Below, in pieces: positions 18,251-27,917 of a stretch of 27,917 nucleotides of DNA. Made by a program: the position numbers and the translations under genes. The number at the start of each line of letters is the position of its first letter. Position 1 is the stretch's first letter. A model generated the notes under the pieces. It had not been told where the DNA came from. It did no database searches and saw only the letters and a list, made by a program, of their open reading frames with translations. This DNA comes from Chara braunii (Eukaryota; Streptophyta; Charophyceae; Charales; Characeae). The stretch lies in assembly GCA_003427395.1 (NCBI GenBank), contig BFEA01000116.1:2234382-2262298 (forward strand), given 5' to 3'.

Positions 18251-21200
18251 CTAGGGGCATAGGCGTGCAGAGCGTCGAAGGGGTTCTCCCCTCTGCGCAG
18301 CCTCATATTTGAGGATAACAGACTTTGCTGTTTTCAGAAGCTCCTTGCGAGTAAACCAGCGATCCTCAGTATGGGGCTGGTAGAGAAACTTCACAAGGTA
18401 TTCCTTATCCGGGCCTATACCATACTCATCCTCAACTTTTTCCACCTCATATCCCTTCCCAGGGATCGGGGGACCAAATTGAGGAGGCCTGTTTGGAAAT
18501 GCATCAGCTGGGACAAACGGCAACAACTTGGATGTGAAAGACAGGTTAGGTTTGTAGATGCAGTGGGACATCTACATGATAAGATGGCCCGAAAGGGTCA
18601 GCTCCCACTGTGTCTAAAACCTGCCATGGACCCATATAATGTGGCAACAGCTTGGGTGAAATGTCCTCCTCCCGTGATAGCTCAGAACTGAGTACCCAGA
18701 TCCAGTCACCAGCGCGAATGGGGGATGGTCGACGATGCTTGTTAGCCTGCTGGATCATACCCTTTTGGGCTTTGAGCAGGTACGTTCTGATCCTACCTCC
18801 TCCTAGCACACCTGGCTGATACCTTGGTTAGATCCACACACTCGTCTCAAACCCCGTGTGAGGAAAACAACCCTGGCTCATTCGATATCCCTCTCGTACT
18901 GTCTGGTGAACGCTGCAGTCCCAGGAGTCAGTCTGGGGGAAGCCTTATCGATGATGTCATCGAGAGGCTGTCGTGGCTCATGTCCCCAGTGCAATCGATA
19001 AGGGGTGAACCCTGTGGAGGAGTGTACAGACGTATTGTACACTAGCTGTGCCCGTCCTAGATGGAGATCCCAATTCTGCTGATCAGGGCTGATCACAGGA
19101 CGCAGCAACTGGAAAAGGATCTGGTTCATTACTTCAGTCTGCCCATTGGCTTCAGGATGACGACCAGATGTCATATCCAGTCTAGAATGAAGGTAGTCCT
19201 GACAATAGGACTGTCATTCATTGTTGCAGAACCGCGGATCTTTGTCACTGACAACAGAGGTGGGTGGTCCATGGTGAGTAACCCAGTTGTCAGCAAAGGC
19301 CGCCCGCACGGCTGGGACTCTGGCTTCCTCTGGCAAAGGAATAAACTCCGCGTACTTGGAGAACCTGTCTACACACACCATGACCTAACACATACCGCGA
19401 GGAGTAGTCCTCCCCAGGTCAGTGAAATCAATAGCCACTGACTGTGCTGGTGCATTAGGGATGGGAAGTGGCTGCAACAGGCCAAGGGGAGGTCGACGAA
19501 CGACCTTGTTCCTTTGGCACAACTCACAGGTCTCAACATAGTGCAACATGTCTTTCCTCATCTCTGGCCAGAAGAACTGCTGCGACAGGGCTGCCAACGA
19601 TTTTAAGGCCCCAAAGTGGCCGCGAGCATCATGACACTCAGACATAATGAGCGTTCTCAGTTGGCGGTCCTGAGGGATGCACAGACGTTCCTCTCCTCTG
19701 CTGCAAGTGTACAGCAGAGCTGAAACCAGAATGTATCCTGGTTCAGAGGCAGGATCAGTCTGCAGATTCCTGACAATCGGACAAAAAATTGGGTCCTTTG
19801 GCAATAACTGGGCAATGGTCTGACGGGTGCTCTCTCCAAAAGTATGAGTAGAGGAGATCAGGCAGAGAGCGTCAGGCCTACGAGAAAGGGCGGCTGCTGC
19901 ACAATTGTAGCAACCCTTCTTGTGTTTCAGTTCAAAGTCAAGCAGATCAGTGAACTGAATATAGTGCGCAAGCTTGTCATTCAGTTCCCCCTGGGTCTTC
20001 ATCCACTGTAAGGTGGAGTGATCTGAATAGATCTGGAAGTGCCTGCCCATGAGGAAATGCTTCCAATGCTTTAGCGCTGACACTAGAGCATATAGCTCTT
20101 TCTCGTACGTGGAATCCTGCAACTTCTTTACCTTGATTTTCTTACTCATATAGTCTACCGGTTGCAGACGATGCCCACCATCCTGCTGAAGTACTGCCCC
20201 AACCCCATACTGGCTAGCATCAGTAGTTAGTACGAAGGGCAGGGTAGGGTCAGGTAACTTCAAAACAGGTGCACACGTCAAGGCCTCCTTGAGGCGTGTG
20301 AAAGCCTGCTGACAGTCTGATGTCCAAAGAAAGTGGGTGTCTTTCTTTGTAAGGTCAGTCAAGGGTGCATCAATATCAGAAAAGTTCTTGACGAACTTTC
20401 TGTAGTATGAAGCAAGACCCAAGAATGACCGTACATGACGTATTGTGGTAGGCTGTGGCCAATCCTGAATCGCAGCAACCTTTGTTGCTTCAGGAGCCAG
20501 CCCTTCCCCAGAGATTACATATCCCAAATAAGTCACAGAAGTCACTCCAAAGGAGGACTTTTCCCTGTTGATCTTATACTGGGCCTCATGTAGTGCCTGG
20601 AGAACCAGAGTCAGATGATGTGCATGCTCCTCGACAGATCGACCGAATACCAGGATATCATCCAGGTACACAACTACAAACCTATCCAGGTGAGGCACGA
20701 GTATGCGGTGCATCTCTGTCTGGAATGTGCCAGGGGCATTGCAAAGACCGAAAGGCATGACTAGGTACTCATAGGTGCCATATCTGGTCTTGAAGGCAGT
20801 CTTGTGGACATCGCCTTCAACCATCTCAATCTAGTGGTAGCCAGATTTGAGATCGATCTTGCTGAAAATTGTGCAGCCTTGCACCATGTCCAACAGATCA
20901 TCAATCCTAGGAAGGAGCTCAGTAGACTTCCTAGTGATTTTGTTGAGACCCCTGTAGTCGACGCACATCCTGAATTCTCCATTTCCCTTTGGGACAAAGA
21001 GAACTGGAGCCCCAAATTCAGACGTGCTGGGTCTGATCCAGCCCTTGCTGGTCAGGGTCTCAAGTTGTCTCCTGAGCTCATCGAGTTCAACAGGTGACAT
21101 CCTGTAGATACGGCCCTTGGGAGGGACCGCACCTGGCAGGAGCTCAATCCTGTGTTGGGTTTGCCTATGGACAAGTCCAGTAGGCTCCTGCATCAGGTCT

Positions 21201-21955
21201 GGATACTGGTCCAAAACCTGCTGAATCGGTGAGGGACAAGGAGCAACATCCACACCAGTCTGTTTCACATATGCAACAAACAGACGTGTGTGGGCAGTCT
21301 GGCGAGATAGCTGGAAAAACTCATGTGCTCTCATACAATAGCAACTGCTGACTGGATGGTACTCATCAGCCAGCACACGAGGCTGATAGTCCCCTCTACA
21401 GTCAGGGAGCTCTACCCTGGGGATCTGCCAGTCGATCCTAGGGTTAGTGGCCTCTAGCCACTGCATGGAGAACACAAGATCAAAAGGCACGCTAGGGAAA
21501 ACATAGAAGTTCAAGCGCTGCCTGACCTTCTCCTGCTTGTTAAAGATAACCGGTAGGTTCTTGACAGCAGTAGTAATCCGAACTGTGGAAGAGTCCCCTA
21601 TACGGTCTTCCAGCGGCTGCTGCAACTTCACTAATCTTTCATCCAGATGCAGCTTGCTGACAGCCTTGGGAGAGATGAAGTTCCTCATAGCCCCACAGTC
21701 CAATAGGCCTTTGATCCTGGCTCCCAGGATAGAGGGTCGCAGCAAGATGAGGTCTGATTTATGCTTCTTCTTTTCCTGTAAAGACAGGACAGCAAAAGTC
21801 TGACAATCATCTTCTTGCCACGTCTCATCCAGGTCAGGGTCCATGTAAGTAAAGGAACCTGACGCAGCAACTCCAACAGAGTCAGTGAGGGTAGATGCAG
21901 ATTCAGACTCGTCAGAATCTGAATCAGCACAATTGGAGGGAGTTGCTAACTCCAC
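18251..21955 (-). pseudogene. Gypsy pol: protease, RT, RNase H, integrase, chromodomain; interrupted
   Basis: Protease: LLDCGA at residue about 86 (usual form LIDSGA/LIDCGA). [43 protein letters not shown], then TAG 20833-20831 in place of Gln, resuming to VVYLDDILVFG (catalytic YLDD) in the block 20824-19385. RNase H: TDAS, EKEL, SDHSTLQ, but AAAALSR where the family has ADALSR, so the last catalytic Asp is Ala. Integrase: HHCC knuckle (H-X4-H-X29-C-X2-C), first Asp in VAIDFTD, second in VVSDKDPRF, Glu in ANGQTE. The GPY/F module and chromodomain (YEVEKVEDEYG, EYLVKF, WFTRKELLK) follow. Further stops: TAG 19387-19385, TGA 19216-19214, TGA 18880-18878 and TAA 18548-18546. There is a frameshift between 18880 and 18810, and a 2-bp deletion near 18530 relative to the plus-strand copy. 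Confidence 0.92.
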
Positions 21956-21969
21956 TTCCCTCTACTGGT

Positions 21970-23538
21970 CTAGTTTTTTGGACTAGCACCAGGTTTGCGA
22001 GGCATGTGGGGACAATCCTTCAGGAAATGGTTCCCCTCGCAGCGAAAACAAACCTCTCGCTCCTTCCTTTTTTGCCATTGCCCTTCCTGGATCCTGAGCG
22101 ATCTTCAGGGAAGGGTGGAAGGATCCATGACGTTAACTGGCTAATGGACGTCTCGTGGTAGGTTAGCTCTCTGGACCTGAGGAGAAGTGGCACGTCCCTT
22201 CCCTTTCCCCTTCTGGCTGGCTGAGCCCTTGCTGCTGCTGTTGCCACTCTTTCCCTTAAAGATGGCAGCAAGGTTCTCAGCCAGGGCAAGAACGGCTGGT
22301 TCAACATTTGATACTGATGCAGTCTCAGATGGAGGACTGCCATGCTGAGATGCATCAGAATCAGAACCTGCATCAACAGCCAATAGAGCACCCTTCTTCC
22401 TGCGTTGTCCCCTGGAAGAGGGTCTCCTCCTTCCTTTAGAAGGTTCCTGAACCTTGAGTCGAGACTCCAGGTCCAGGGCCGCTTTGCCAAAGGACCTCCA
22501 GTCCTTGTGGCCCTGAGAGTACAAAGCAATGGAGTAGTCTGGAGGCGCTGCGCGCAGGAAGTGAGTGAGCTGGTCAGACTCACTCATCTCCAGACTGGGT
22601 GTAACAGTCAAGCTCTCAAACAAACTGTAGAGCTTGGACAGGGAACCCTCAAACCTGCTTGAGCCCTGCAGCAGTATCTTATCTGCTGCTTTTCGGACCT
22701 GCTCCCTGTCTGCAAACCGTCCCGCAGAGCTTGCAGCAACCCCTCCACCTTCAGCTGCTGTGCCCATTTGTCCATGGGCAGATTCTGTTTCACTGCAGAG
22801 GAGGTGCACCACTTTAGTGCAGTCCTCTCCAGGCGACCCAAAATCATTCCTACCTTTGTCACCTCTGGACAAACGAAGCTGCCCAGGTACGCCTGCATAG
22901 CGGTAACCCAATTTGAAACGTCCACCTTGGGGTCTTCCCCGGAATACATAGGAGGTGGCGACAGCTTGGGCTGCCGCTGATCAAATGTGCCAGAGGGAAC
23001 AGAGGTAGTGGACACATGGGAACCACCAGGGTGAAGTTGGATGATTGTGGGATGGTGAAACCGATGTTGGGACAGGTTGGAGAGGTTGGGGAGAAGGCAC
23101 AGGAAGTTGCAAATGTTGCAGAATCTTGTTGACACTCGTTGTTAGGGAATCAAGGCTTGCTGTCAGCTTATCGGCCTTGCGGTCGATGGCAGAACATTGA
23201 TTCTCTACAACGAGAATCCGCTGATCCCAGTTAGAAAAGTAAGACCTATTGAGGGTGTTTGTTAACCGCACCAACTCAGCAATATCCTTACTATATTGAC
23301 TGGAGGTACCACTGGCAACAACTTTCTCAACCTCTTTACGTAACTGTCTCCTCCTCTCCTCCTTTCTGCTGGCCTCCTCAGCTTCCTTCATCTCCTTCTT
23401 CAACCGCTGGACATGGGCCTCTGCTTTCTTGCGGTTTGCCTCCGCTTCAAGGAGGGCCTGCTCCAGGGGGGAGAGAGGAAGTGGAGGGTGGTGAGCAGAA
23501 GGTTCTCCTTCCTCAACCTTTGCCTCAACATCAGCCAT
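21970..23538 (-). pseudogene. Gypsy gag with N-terminal coiled coil and CCHC knuckle; frameshifted
   Basis: Starts at MADVEAKVEEGE (ATG 23538). Residues about 22-80 are a Lys/Glu/Arg-rich heptad-like stretch (LEQALLEAEANRKKAEAHVQ onward), likely a coiled coil. A frameshift at about 23090-23030 moves to the frame with the capsid-like core (PPPMYSGEDPKVDVSNWVTA, then LGRLERTALKW). A second near 22730-22700 returns to the first frame. A Ser/Lys-rich region ends near a TAG and TGA at about 22140-22100. The zinc knuckle CFRCEGNHFLKDC (22050-22012) has spacing C-X2-C-X3-H-X4-C, one residue short of the usual X4. Gag ends PKN-TAG at 21972-21970, inside the slippery site. Gag forms the particle and packages RNA. 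Confidence 0.85.
21973..21979 (-). promoter_or_regulatory. Putative -1 ribosomal frameshift site between gag and pol
   Basis: A AAA AAC in the gag frame (CCA AAA AAC TAG), the canonical X XXY YYZ form, directly before the gag stop. Slipping back one base enters exactly the frame of pol, but that frame meets CAG TAG at 21964-21962 before reaching protease, so this copy would need that codon to be a later mutation or to be read through. Confidence 0.6.
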
Positions 23539-23556
23539 AATGAACCACACCCACAT

Positions 23557-24548
23557 TCAAATAAATAAAGACACACAGATACAAGGTTAGCAGAGATCAA
23601 GATTACACACACAACCACTGATGTAATCACTGCCACCTAATGAGAAGAGACGTGGTGAATTAGGCAGAAGAGCGCTCAGCCTCTGTAGGCCGCTGAGGGC
23701 TGTTCTGGATCAGTTTAGGGAAAGTCCATATAAAATCAGCTTGCGATTTTTCATTCACAGACAGAACCCTCATCTGAGTACTATAACTCCAAAATCGTTG
23801 TCAGATAGTTAGACAGGATGCAACCTTGGACTGTAAGTAGAAAGGACAGAATAGCGCAGAGAGTTAGTAGCAATTAATAGAACCTAGTAGTCAACCAAGA
23901 TGTAGCGAATGACTGATCAAGCTATTTTTAGACTCCTACTACTGACACTGACACTGTTGGACCTTGTATGCCCCACTATAGGTGAGGCGAAGTACAGAGA
24001 TCACTGTACCTGACTCAAAACATCAATTCCAGTATAGCGCTTTCAGACACTGACTCAATACTGAATTGCGATTTCAAGATGACTGACAAACTGAAATTCT
24101 GACGAACAGAACTTAAGATATGTCAAACCCTAGCTTCCCCAAGCACTGGCTATGGCAGCACAACTTTCAGAATTTCATTATCATTGACATACAGACCATG
24201 AACTACTAAATTCACTGGGTGTACTGAACCGCAATACTGTAATACAGTCAAGGATGCAATTTGAGACAGAGAGGAGGTCAAACAGAGTCAGTAGAAGTCA
24301 AAGTAGATAGGTAGGGGAAATAGCTAAGTTTCACTGTCTACAGACATACAATTTCGATTTCCCAGTTTAATCACAACTATTAGACTCGCTACAAGGACTT
24401 GAGTAAGGAACACACTTACTTCAGGGCAAAACTGGAAGAAGAAGCTAAACTGGCTATGGCTGCCATCTCGCCAGTTTCTTCAGTTCACTGTTCCTTTTTT
24501 TTTTGTTTTTTAGAAAAAAGCTCCATCTATTGGTGGGGAGCTGCACCT
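23557..24548. other. Leader region upstream of gag, no LTR recognised
   Basis: About 1 kb with no ORF of note and many short ACTGAC/GACTGA motifs (about 23910-24110). It may be the 5' leader of the gypsy element, whose LTR is either lost, replaced or too diverged to see. No primer-binding site matching the initiator-Met tRNA end was found. Confidence 0.45.
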
Positions 24549-24649
24549 GCTGGAAACCGGGTCCAACGTCCCTCACATTATGAAAGTAAACAGAGGATAG
24601 AAGAGCAAATCTCAGTGAATCCTATGCTGGAAACCGGGTCCAGTGTCCC
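24549..24649 (+). repeat. Two direct copies of a GCTGGAAACCGGGTCCA motif
   Basis: GCTGGAAACCGGGTCCAACG at 24549 and GCTGGAAACCGGGTCCAGTG at 24626, 77 bases apart. The second matches a 24-base inverted copy at 26906-26929 exactly (GCTGGAAACCGGGTCCAGTG then TCCC). Confidence 0.9.
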
Positions 24650-26905
24650 ACTCTTACTGACTTGACAATCCAATAACATGGACCTAAACCATTCTACAAA
24701 TATTGAATGAAGAGTACTACTAGCCATGGGGAAGCCTCTTCAGTCAGAATTCTGACTGCCTGATGGAAAAATTAAACCTAGCGTCCTCCAATTACAACCC
24801 TGTTTAGTCGTAATCCTATGTCATGTCCTCCCCTCCTCCAAACCACTCAAGATCCACCATTGCTAACGGAGCGGGAGGGAAGGGATCAGCAAACAGTTCA
24901 GGCGCTCTAAAAAAAGCCCCTAGTTGAAAGTCAAACCAATTCTGAAAGTTAATCTGGTAATCTCGTTTGATCCTCCCCTGTTCCTCTTTCTCCCCTGACC
25001 ATATTATTTCTCCCAATTTCTCCCCTGCTGCTTCCCCAAGCCATTCCAATTGACACTTCCGTATTCCTTGTTTTATTTCTGTTTGCTTGAATTCCTTAAG
25101 CTTTGTTTTCTTTTTCTCCCACTGGCCTCTTAGTTCCGTTTGTACAAAGCTTCTTATTATTTCTGTAACCTCTTCACTTTCTTTTTCTCCCACTGGCCTC
25201 TTAGTTCCGTACAACACATAGTAGCGACCGAAACAAAATCATCACTTTGCACTAGACGACAACCATACCAGCAGAGTGATTACGACAGTCGGCCACGCGA
25301 CGCTCACTCGCAAAGGGTGCAGGAGATGTAAAGGAGGGGCGGGGGTGGGGGCGAGAAGATCACCTAATTAGTTGGGCCTAAGGGGTGTCAGCACACTCAT
25401 ACATCCCCGTAGACGGCTGAGACCAATCCAATTAACGAGGGTGAAAACATTCCATCAATAACCAGACAATTGCGCATTCACACCACGCACCGAAAGATTT
25501 TCGGACAATGAAGCATCATGCAACCATTCGACACTTGCAACCAAGGGCATGCATAGGACTTAGTCACACACTTAGTCTTGAGCACACATGAACACTCAGA
25601 CAAAAAAGCGATGGAGAGGAAGCAGAATTCCCTTGCAAATTCAGATTAGAACTCAATAAAGCTGGCAACCCACGTGTGCAGCAACCAAGTCCAACCAAAG
25701 GAGCGCCAGCATAGCCACAAGACCCTGCCACTGGCCACACATTCGTCTCCACCACCGCTCCGTCCCTTCGACTACCATCCACCTAAACTACTGTTGAGCT
25801 TACCCCACGCCGTCACCCCGCCCATCCTTGGCACGTCAAGCATGTTTGGCGCCGCAGCCTTCGTGCATAGCTCATGCAACATTGCAGCCGAGATCAAACA
25901 GGAGGAAAGGAGAGGGCCGTGCAAATTTATAGCATGGAAAGCGGTAGGGCACCAACGTTTAATGTGGGGAAGCAAGAGGTGGTAGGTGAGGAGGACGGAA
26001 GGAAGGACATTCCAGAATGTCGAAAGAGGTGGGAGGATCAGATTTTCGAATAATTGGGATGGTAATTCAAGCCGCGCACGCAGATTCGGCCAGCCCAACT
26101 AACGTCCAATCATCTGTTCTGCAAGGCGAAGGGGTAGAGAAGAGGGGACAGGAGGATTGAGACATTTGCGGAGATTGGATTGGCCGCGTGAGCCACACAT
26201 GCATTTGTTTTTTCGCATGAGCGGGAAGTGAGCTTGGATGGGCAAGCGGCTATGTGCGCGATTTCAAGATTAAGAAGAAAAAGAAGAAAAAAAGAACTCC
26301 CGACTGTTTTTTGTAACCGTTTTTACTCCATACGGCCTCTATTCGGCTGCGGTACTCTAAATTCCCACCTGCTTAAGGACAGACATGCAATTACATGCAA
26401 TCATACAAAAAAAAAAAAAGTGCAGACCCCCCGCTTAATTGGACAAGGCCGAGTTCCATACTTCGGGTCTTTCCTTCGGGGCCAACCCGAAGGGTATGAA
26501 AAGCCACGAGGTAGACTCGACTTATCACACGAGCGCCCAATCAAGAGACAGTAAAAGAGATCAGTCAGGATTTCAAATGAGGGGGGTGCTGATCATCTAG
26601 TTTAGACTGCTGGCGAAGAAGAAAGACGGTAGTGGAATAGAGGGCCTTACAGAATTCAGGGAATCAGGGCAAAAGCTGCGAAGGAGGCAGCTCTAGAGTT
26701 GCAAAAGGGCATCAGGCGGGCAGTGGAACACAGAGGAGAGGAGCAGCCCAAATACAGGCAAGTTAGGAAAGCCCAAGGATAACAGTCATATAGGAGGAAC
26801 AGGGGTGGGGCAGTGGTAAGTCCTTCCCAAGAAGCAATCAATGCCAGTGTCTCAGGTTCTCTCGCTCATAATGGAGGGAAGCGTCGTGTGAGCGAAACCC
26901 TGTAA
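24650..26905. other. Interval between the inverted 24-mers, no recognisable protein
   Basis: The minus-strand frame 25217-24816 is Lys/Glu-rich (ELRGQWEKKKTKLKEF and later LEWFGGGEDMT) with no domain I know. Its first part runs through a 33-bp direct repeat read in two different frames, which argues against a conserved protein there. Other frames (25772-26098 minus, 26228-26554 plus) have no motifs. At 26459-26500 an imperfect stem is formed by CATACTTCGGGT and ACCCGAAGGGTATG. Confidence 0.45.
25107..25210. repeat. 33-bp direct repeat, 71 bases apart
   Basis: 25107-25139 and 25178-25210 are identical (TTTCTTTTTCTCCC then ACTGGCCTCTTAGTTCCGT). Confidence 0.95.
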
Positions 26906-26929
26906 GGGACACTGGACCCGGTTTCCAGC
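26906..26929 (-). repeat. Inverted copy of the GCTGGAAACCGGGTCCAGTG motif
   Basis: On the minus strand this matches 24626-24649 base for base. Together they face inward across about 2.3 kb, like terminal inverted repeats. Confidence 0.85.
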
Positions 26930-27190
26930 CTGAACATACAACGATATTTCAATTAGAAAAAAAGAAACCCTCCAATACCTGAAAATCTGAACTCACCCAT
27001 CCTTTCAATCACTCTCACTTCCTTCCCTTTTTTTTTCCCTCTCACTCCCTTCCAGAGAAATCCTTCTTGCCAGTCGAGACCCAGTATGCCATATAAGATT
27101 TCAGCTCCTGCTGAACCCCTACGTTTTGACCGTCCCCCCCACAACGACTGTTTTTTTTGGCCGTTTGTGTTGTTGATTAGTATCTTGACC

Positions 27191-27362
27191 TTTTTTTCCC
27201 TTTTTTTTTTTACAAAGGGCGGCGTTGAGATATCATCATCAAACTGACCAGCCCTAGGTAATTCGGAATTATTGGAGTACTTCACTCAACTGCTTCCAAT
27301 AGAGTTCAAACTTGGGTCTGTATTGCCACAATTGAGGGGTGCACCAACTGAGCTAGGCAAGG
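27191..27362 (-). mobile_element. tRNA-derived SINE, copy 3
   Basis: The clearest copy. On the minus strand the A box is TAGCTCAGTTGG (27355-27344), matching the pol III A-box consensus, and the B box AGTTTGAACTC (27312-27302). The body ends TGATGATATCTCAACGCCGCC, followed by a tail of A-runs broken by G triplets (27216-27191). A possible imperfect duplication, AGTATCTTGAC before and GGTGTCTTGGC after, flanks it. Confidence 0.85.
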
Positions 27363-27413
27363 TGGTGTCTTGGCTTGTGTTTTTTAAACTTTTTTTCCTT
27401 TTCCTTTCTTTTC

Positions 27414-27472
27414 TTTTGGCTTGTATTTCTTTTCGTTCATCAGGTGAAAACAGAAAGAAATACAAGCCAAAA
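27414..27472. repeat. Perfect 19-bp inverted repeat with 21-base loop
   Basis: TTTTGGCTTGTATTTCTTT (27414-27432) and its exact reverse complement (27454-27472). A transcript would fold into a strong hairpin. Confidence 0.92.
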
Positions 27473-27917
27473 TGTGTTTCTTGAACATTCGTTGTGCATG
27501 CATACTATGGGACTCCTAGCACCACTCACCGAATGTGCAAGATGAGAAAGAGTCTTCTGGTAGAACATGGAAAGATACATCGATTTCACCAGTGGTTAAA
27601 GGGGTAAACTGTTTTCATTGCTGAAATCAGTTTTTTTTGGCCAAATTTTCACTTTTCGGGGTTTTCTTCTTTGACTGTTGGAATTGTGAGCGGTGCAAGG
27701 GTGGGCCGAGAACTGGCCGGATCACCTGCCCCGGTCCAACCGGGGCCGGACCGGTCCAGGGGGGGGGGAACTGCCAAAACCGGATGCCCCCCAAAAGTGC
27801 CCCAATTTTTTTATTTTTATTTTCCTGATGGCAGCATCTGACTGCGCTCGCGGAGATCTGTCAGGTTCCGCATTAAAACTTGAAAAGCCAGAACTCTTTT
27901 GGTGGGGGGAGGGGGGG
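27473..27917. other. No recognisable gene; GC-rich inverted motif
   Basis: CCGGTCC and GGACCGG near 27733-27759 can pair. Poly-G runs lie at about 27760 and at the window end. No coding or RNA gene was recognised. Confidence 0.5.

Larger units (their letters stand above)
17006..23556 (-). mobile_element. Ty3/gypsy chromovirus, nearly complete, without a visible 5' LTR
   Basis: Order on the minus strand: gag (23538-21970), protease, RT, RNase H, integrase and chromodomain (21955-18251), polypurine tract (18234-18221) and 3' LTR (18220-17006). This order, with integrase last and a C-terminal chromodomain, defines the chromovirus branch of Ty3/gypsy. Several stops and frameshifts make it inactive, though catalytic motifs are largely legible, so decay looks moderate. 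I searched by eye from 23557 to the window end for a second LTR (for example TGTTATGAACATGA, or the CCATAGGTAGGGACA block) and found none. The 5' boundary is therefore undefined. Confidence 0.92.

Noticed and set aside
22405-22900. Plus-strand frames over gag
   Set aside because: Antisense shadows of the gypsy gag region.

Overview
The window looks like nuclear DNA from a large, repeat-rich eukaryotic genome, most likely of the green plant lineage. The reasons are a Ty3/gypsy LTR retrotransposon of chromovirus type (integrase followed by a chromodomain), an L1-like LINE with an APE-type endonuclease, a tRNA-derived SINE family, a retroposed U6 snRNA copy, long (CT)n microsatellites and a scaffold gap of 20 Ns. 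A charophyte alga such as Chara is my best guess, but it is an impression and is not demonstrated by the sequence. No bacterial operon, CRISPR array, rRNA or functional tRNA gene was seen.

Layout. 1-88 is a (CT)n microsatellite, followed by about 1.3 kb with no recognisable gene. 1418-3089 (+) is the 3' end of a gypsy element: integrase tail, chromodomain, polypurine tract and a roughly 1.2-kb LTR. Its LTR end abuts at 3089/3090 the broken reverse transcriptase of a LINE that runs on the minus strand from about 7365 to 3090. The LINE has ORF1 with a CCHC knuckle and ORF2 with endonuclease and the start of RT, both carrying several stops and frameshifts. 7450-8350 is a degenerate GATCGGGATGGA-like repeat. 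8350-13520 is mostly non-coding, with one SINE copy (10018-10183), small tandem repeats and an irregular repeat family at 12674-13158. 13522-13628 is a U6 retropseudogene, and 13669-13824 is a second SINE with a 13-bp target-site duplication. 13908-14942 (-) holds the only long ORF that might be a host exon; it is low-complexity and of unknown function. A gapped CT/CTAT microsatellite follows at 15535-15701, then a 78-bp exact tandem duplication (16494-16649).

17006-23538 (-) is a nearly full-length gypsy chromovirus with gag, protease, RT, RNase H, integrase, chromodomain, polypurine tract and 3' LTR. It is decayed by nonsense codons and frameshifts. Gag ends on a textbook -1 slippery heptamer. 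No 5' LTR resembling the 3' LTR was found upstream of gag. 24549-26929 contains a 24-bp motif in direct and inverted copies that could be the termini of another element. 27191-27362 is a third SINE copy, followed by a perfect 19-bp inverted repeat.

How the parts work together: essentially everything recognisable is selfish DNA. The LINE class (this or a relative) is the likely source of the enzyme that retroposed the SINEs and the U6 copy. The two gypsy 3' ends lie in opposite orientation and form a roughly 1.7-kb inverted repeat around about 14 kb. No convincing new cellular system was found. The items most worth a second look are the SINE family, the gag-pol slippery site followed by an in-frame TAG, the U6 retrocopy beside a SINE, and the unexplained 24-bp inverted repeats.
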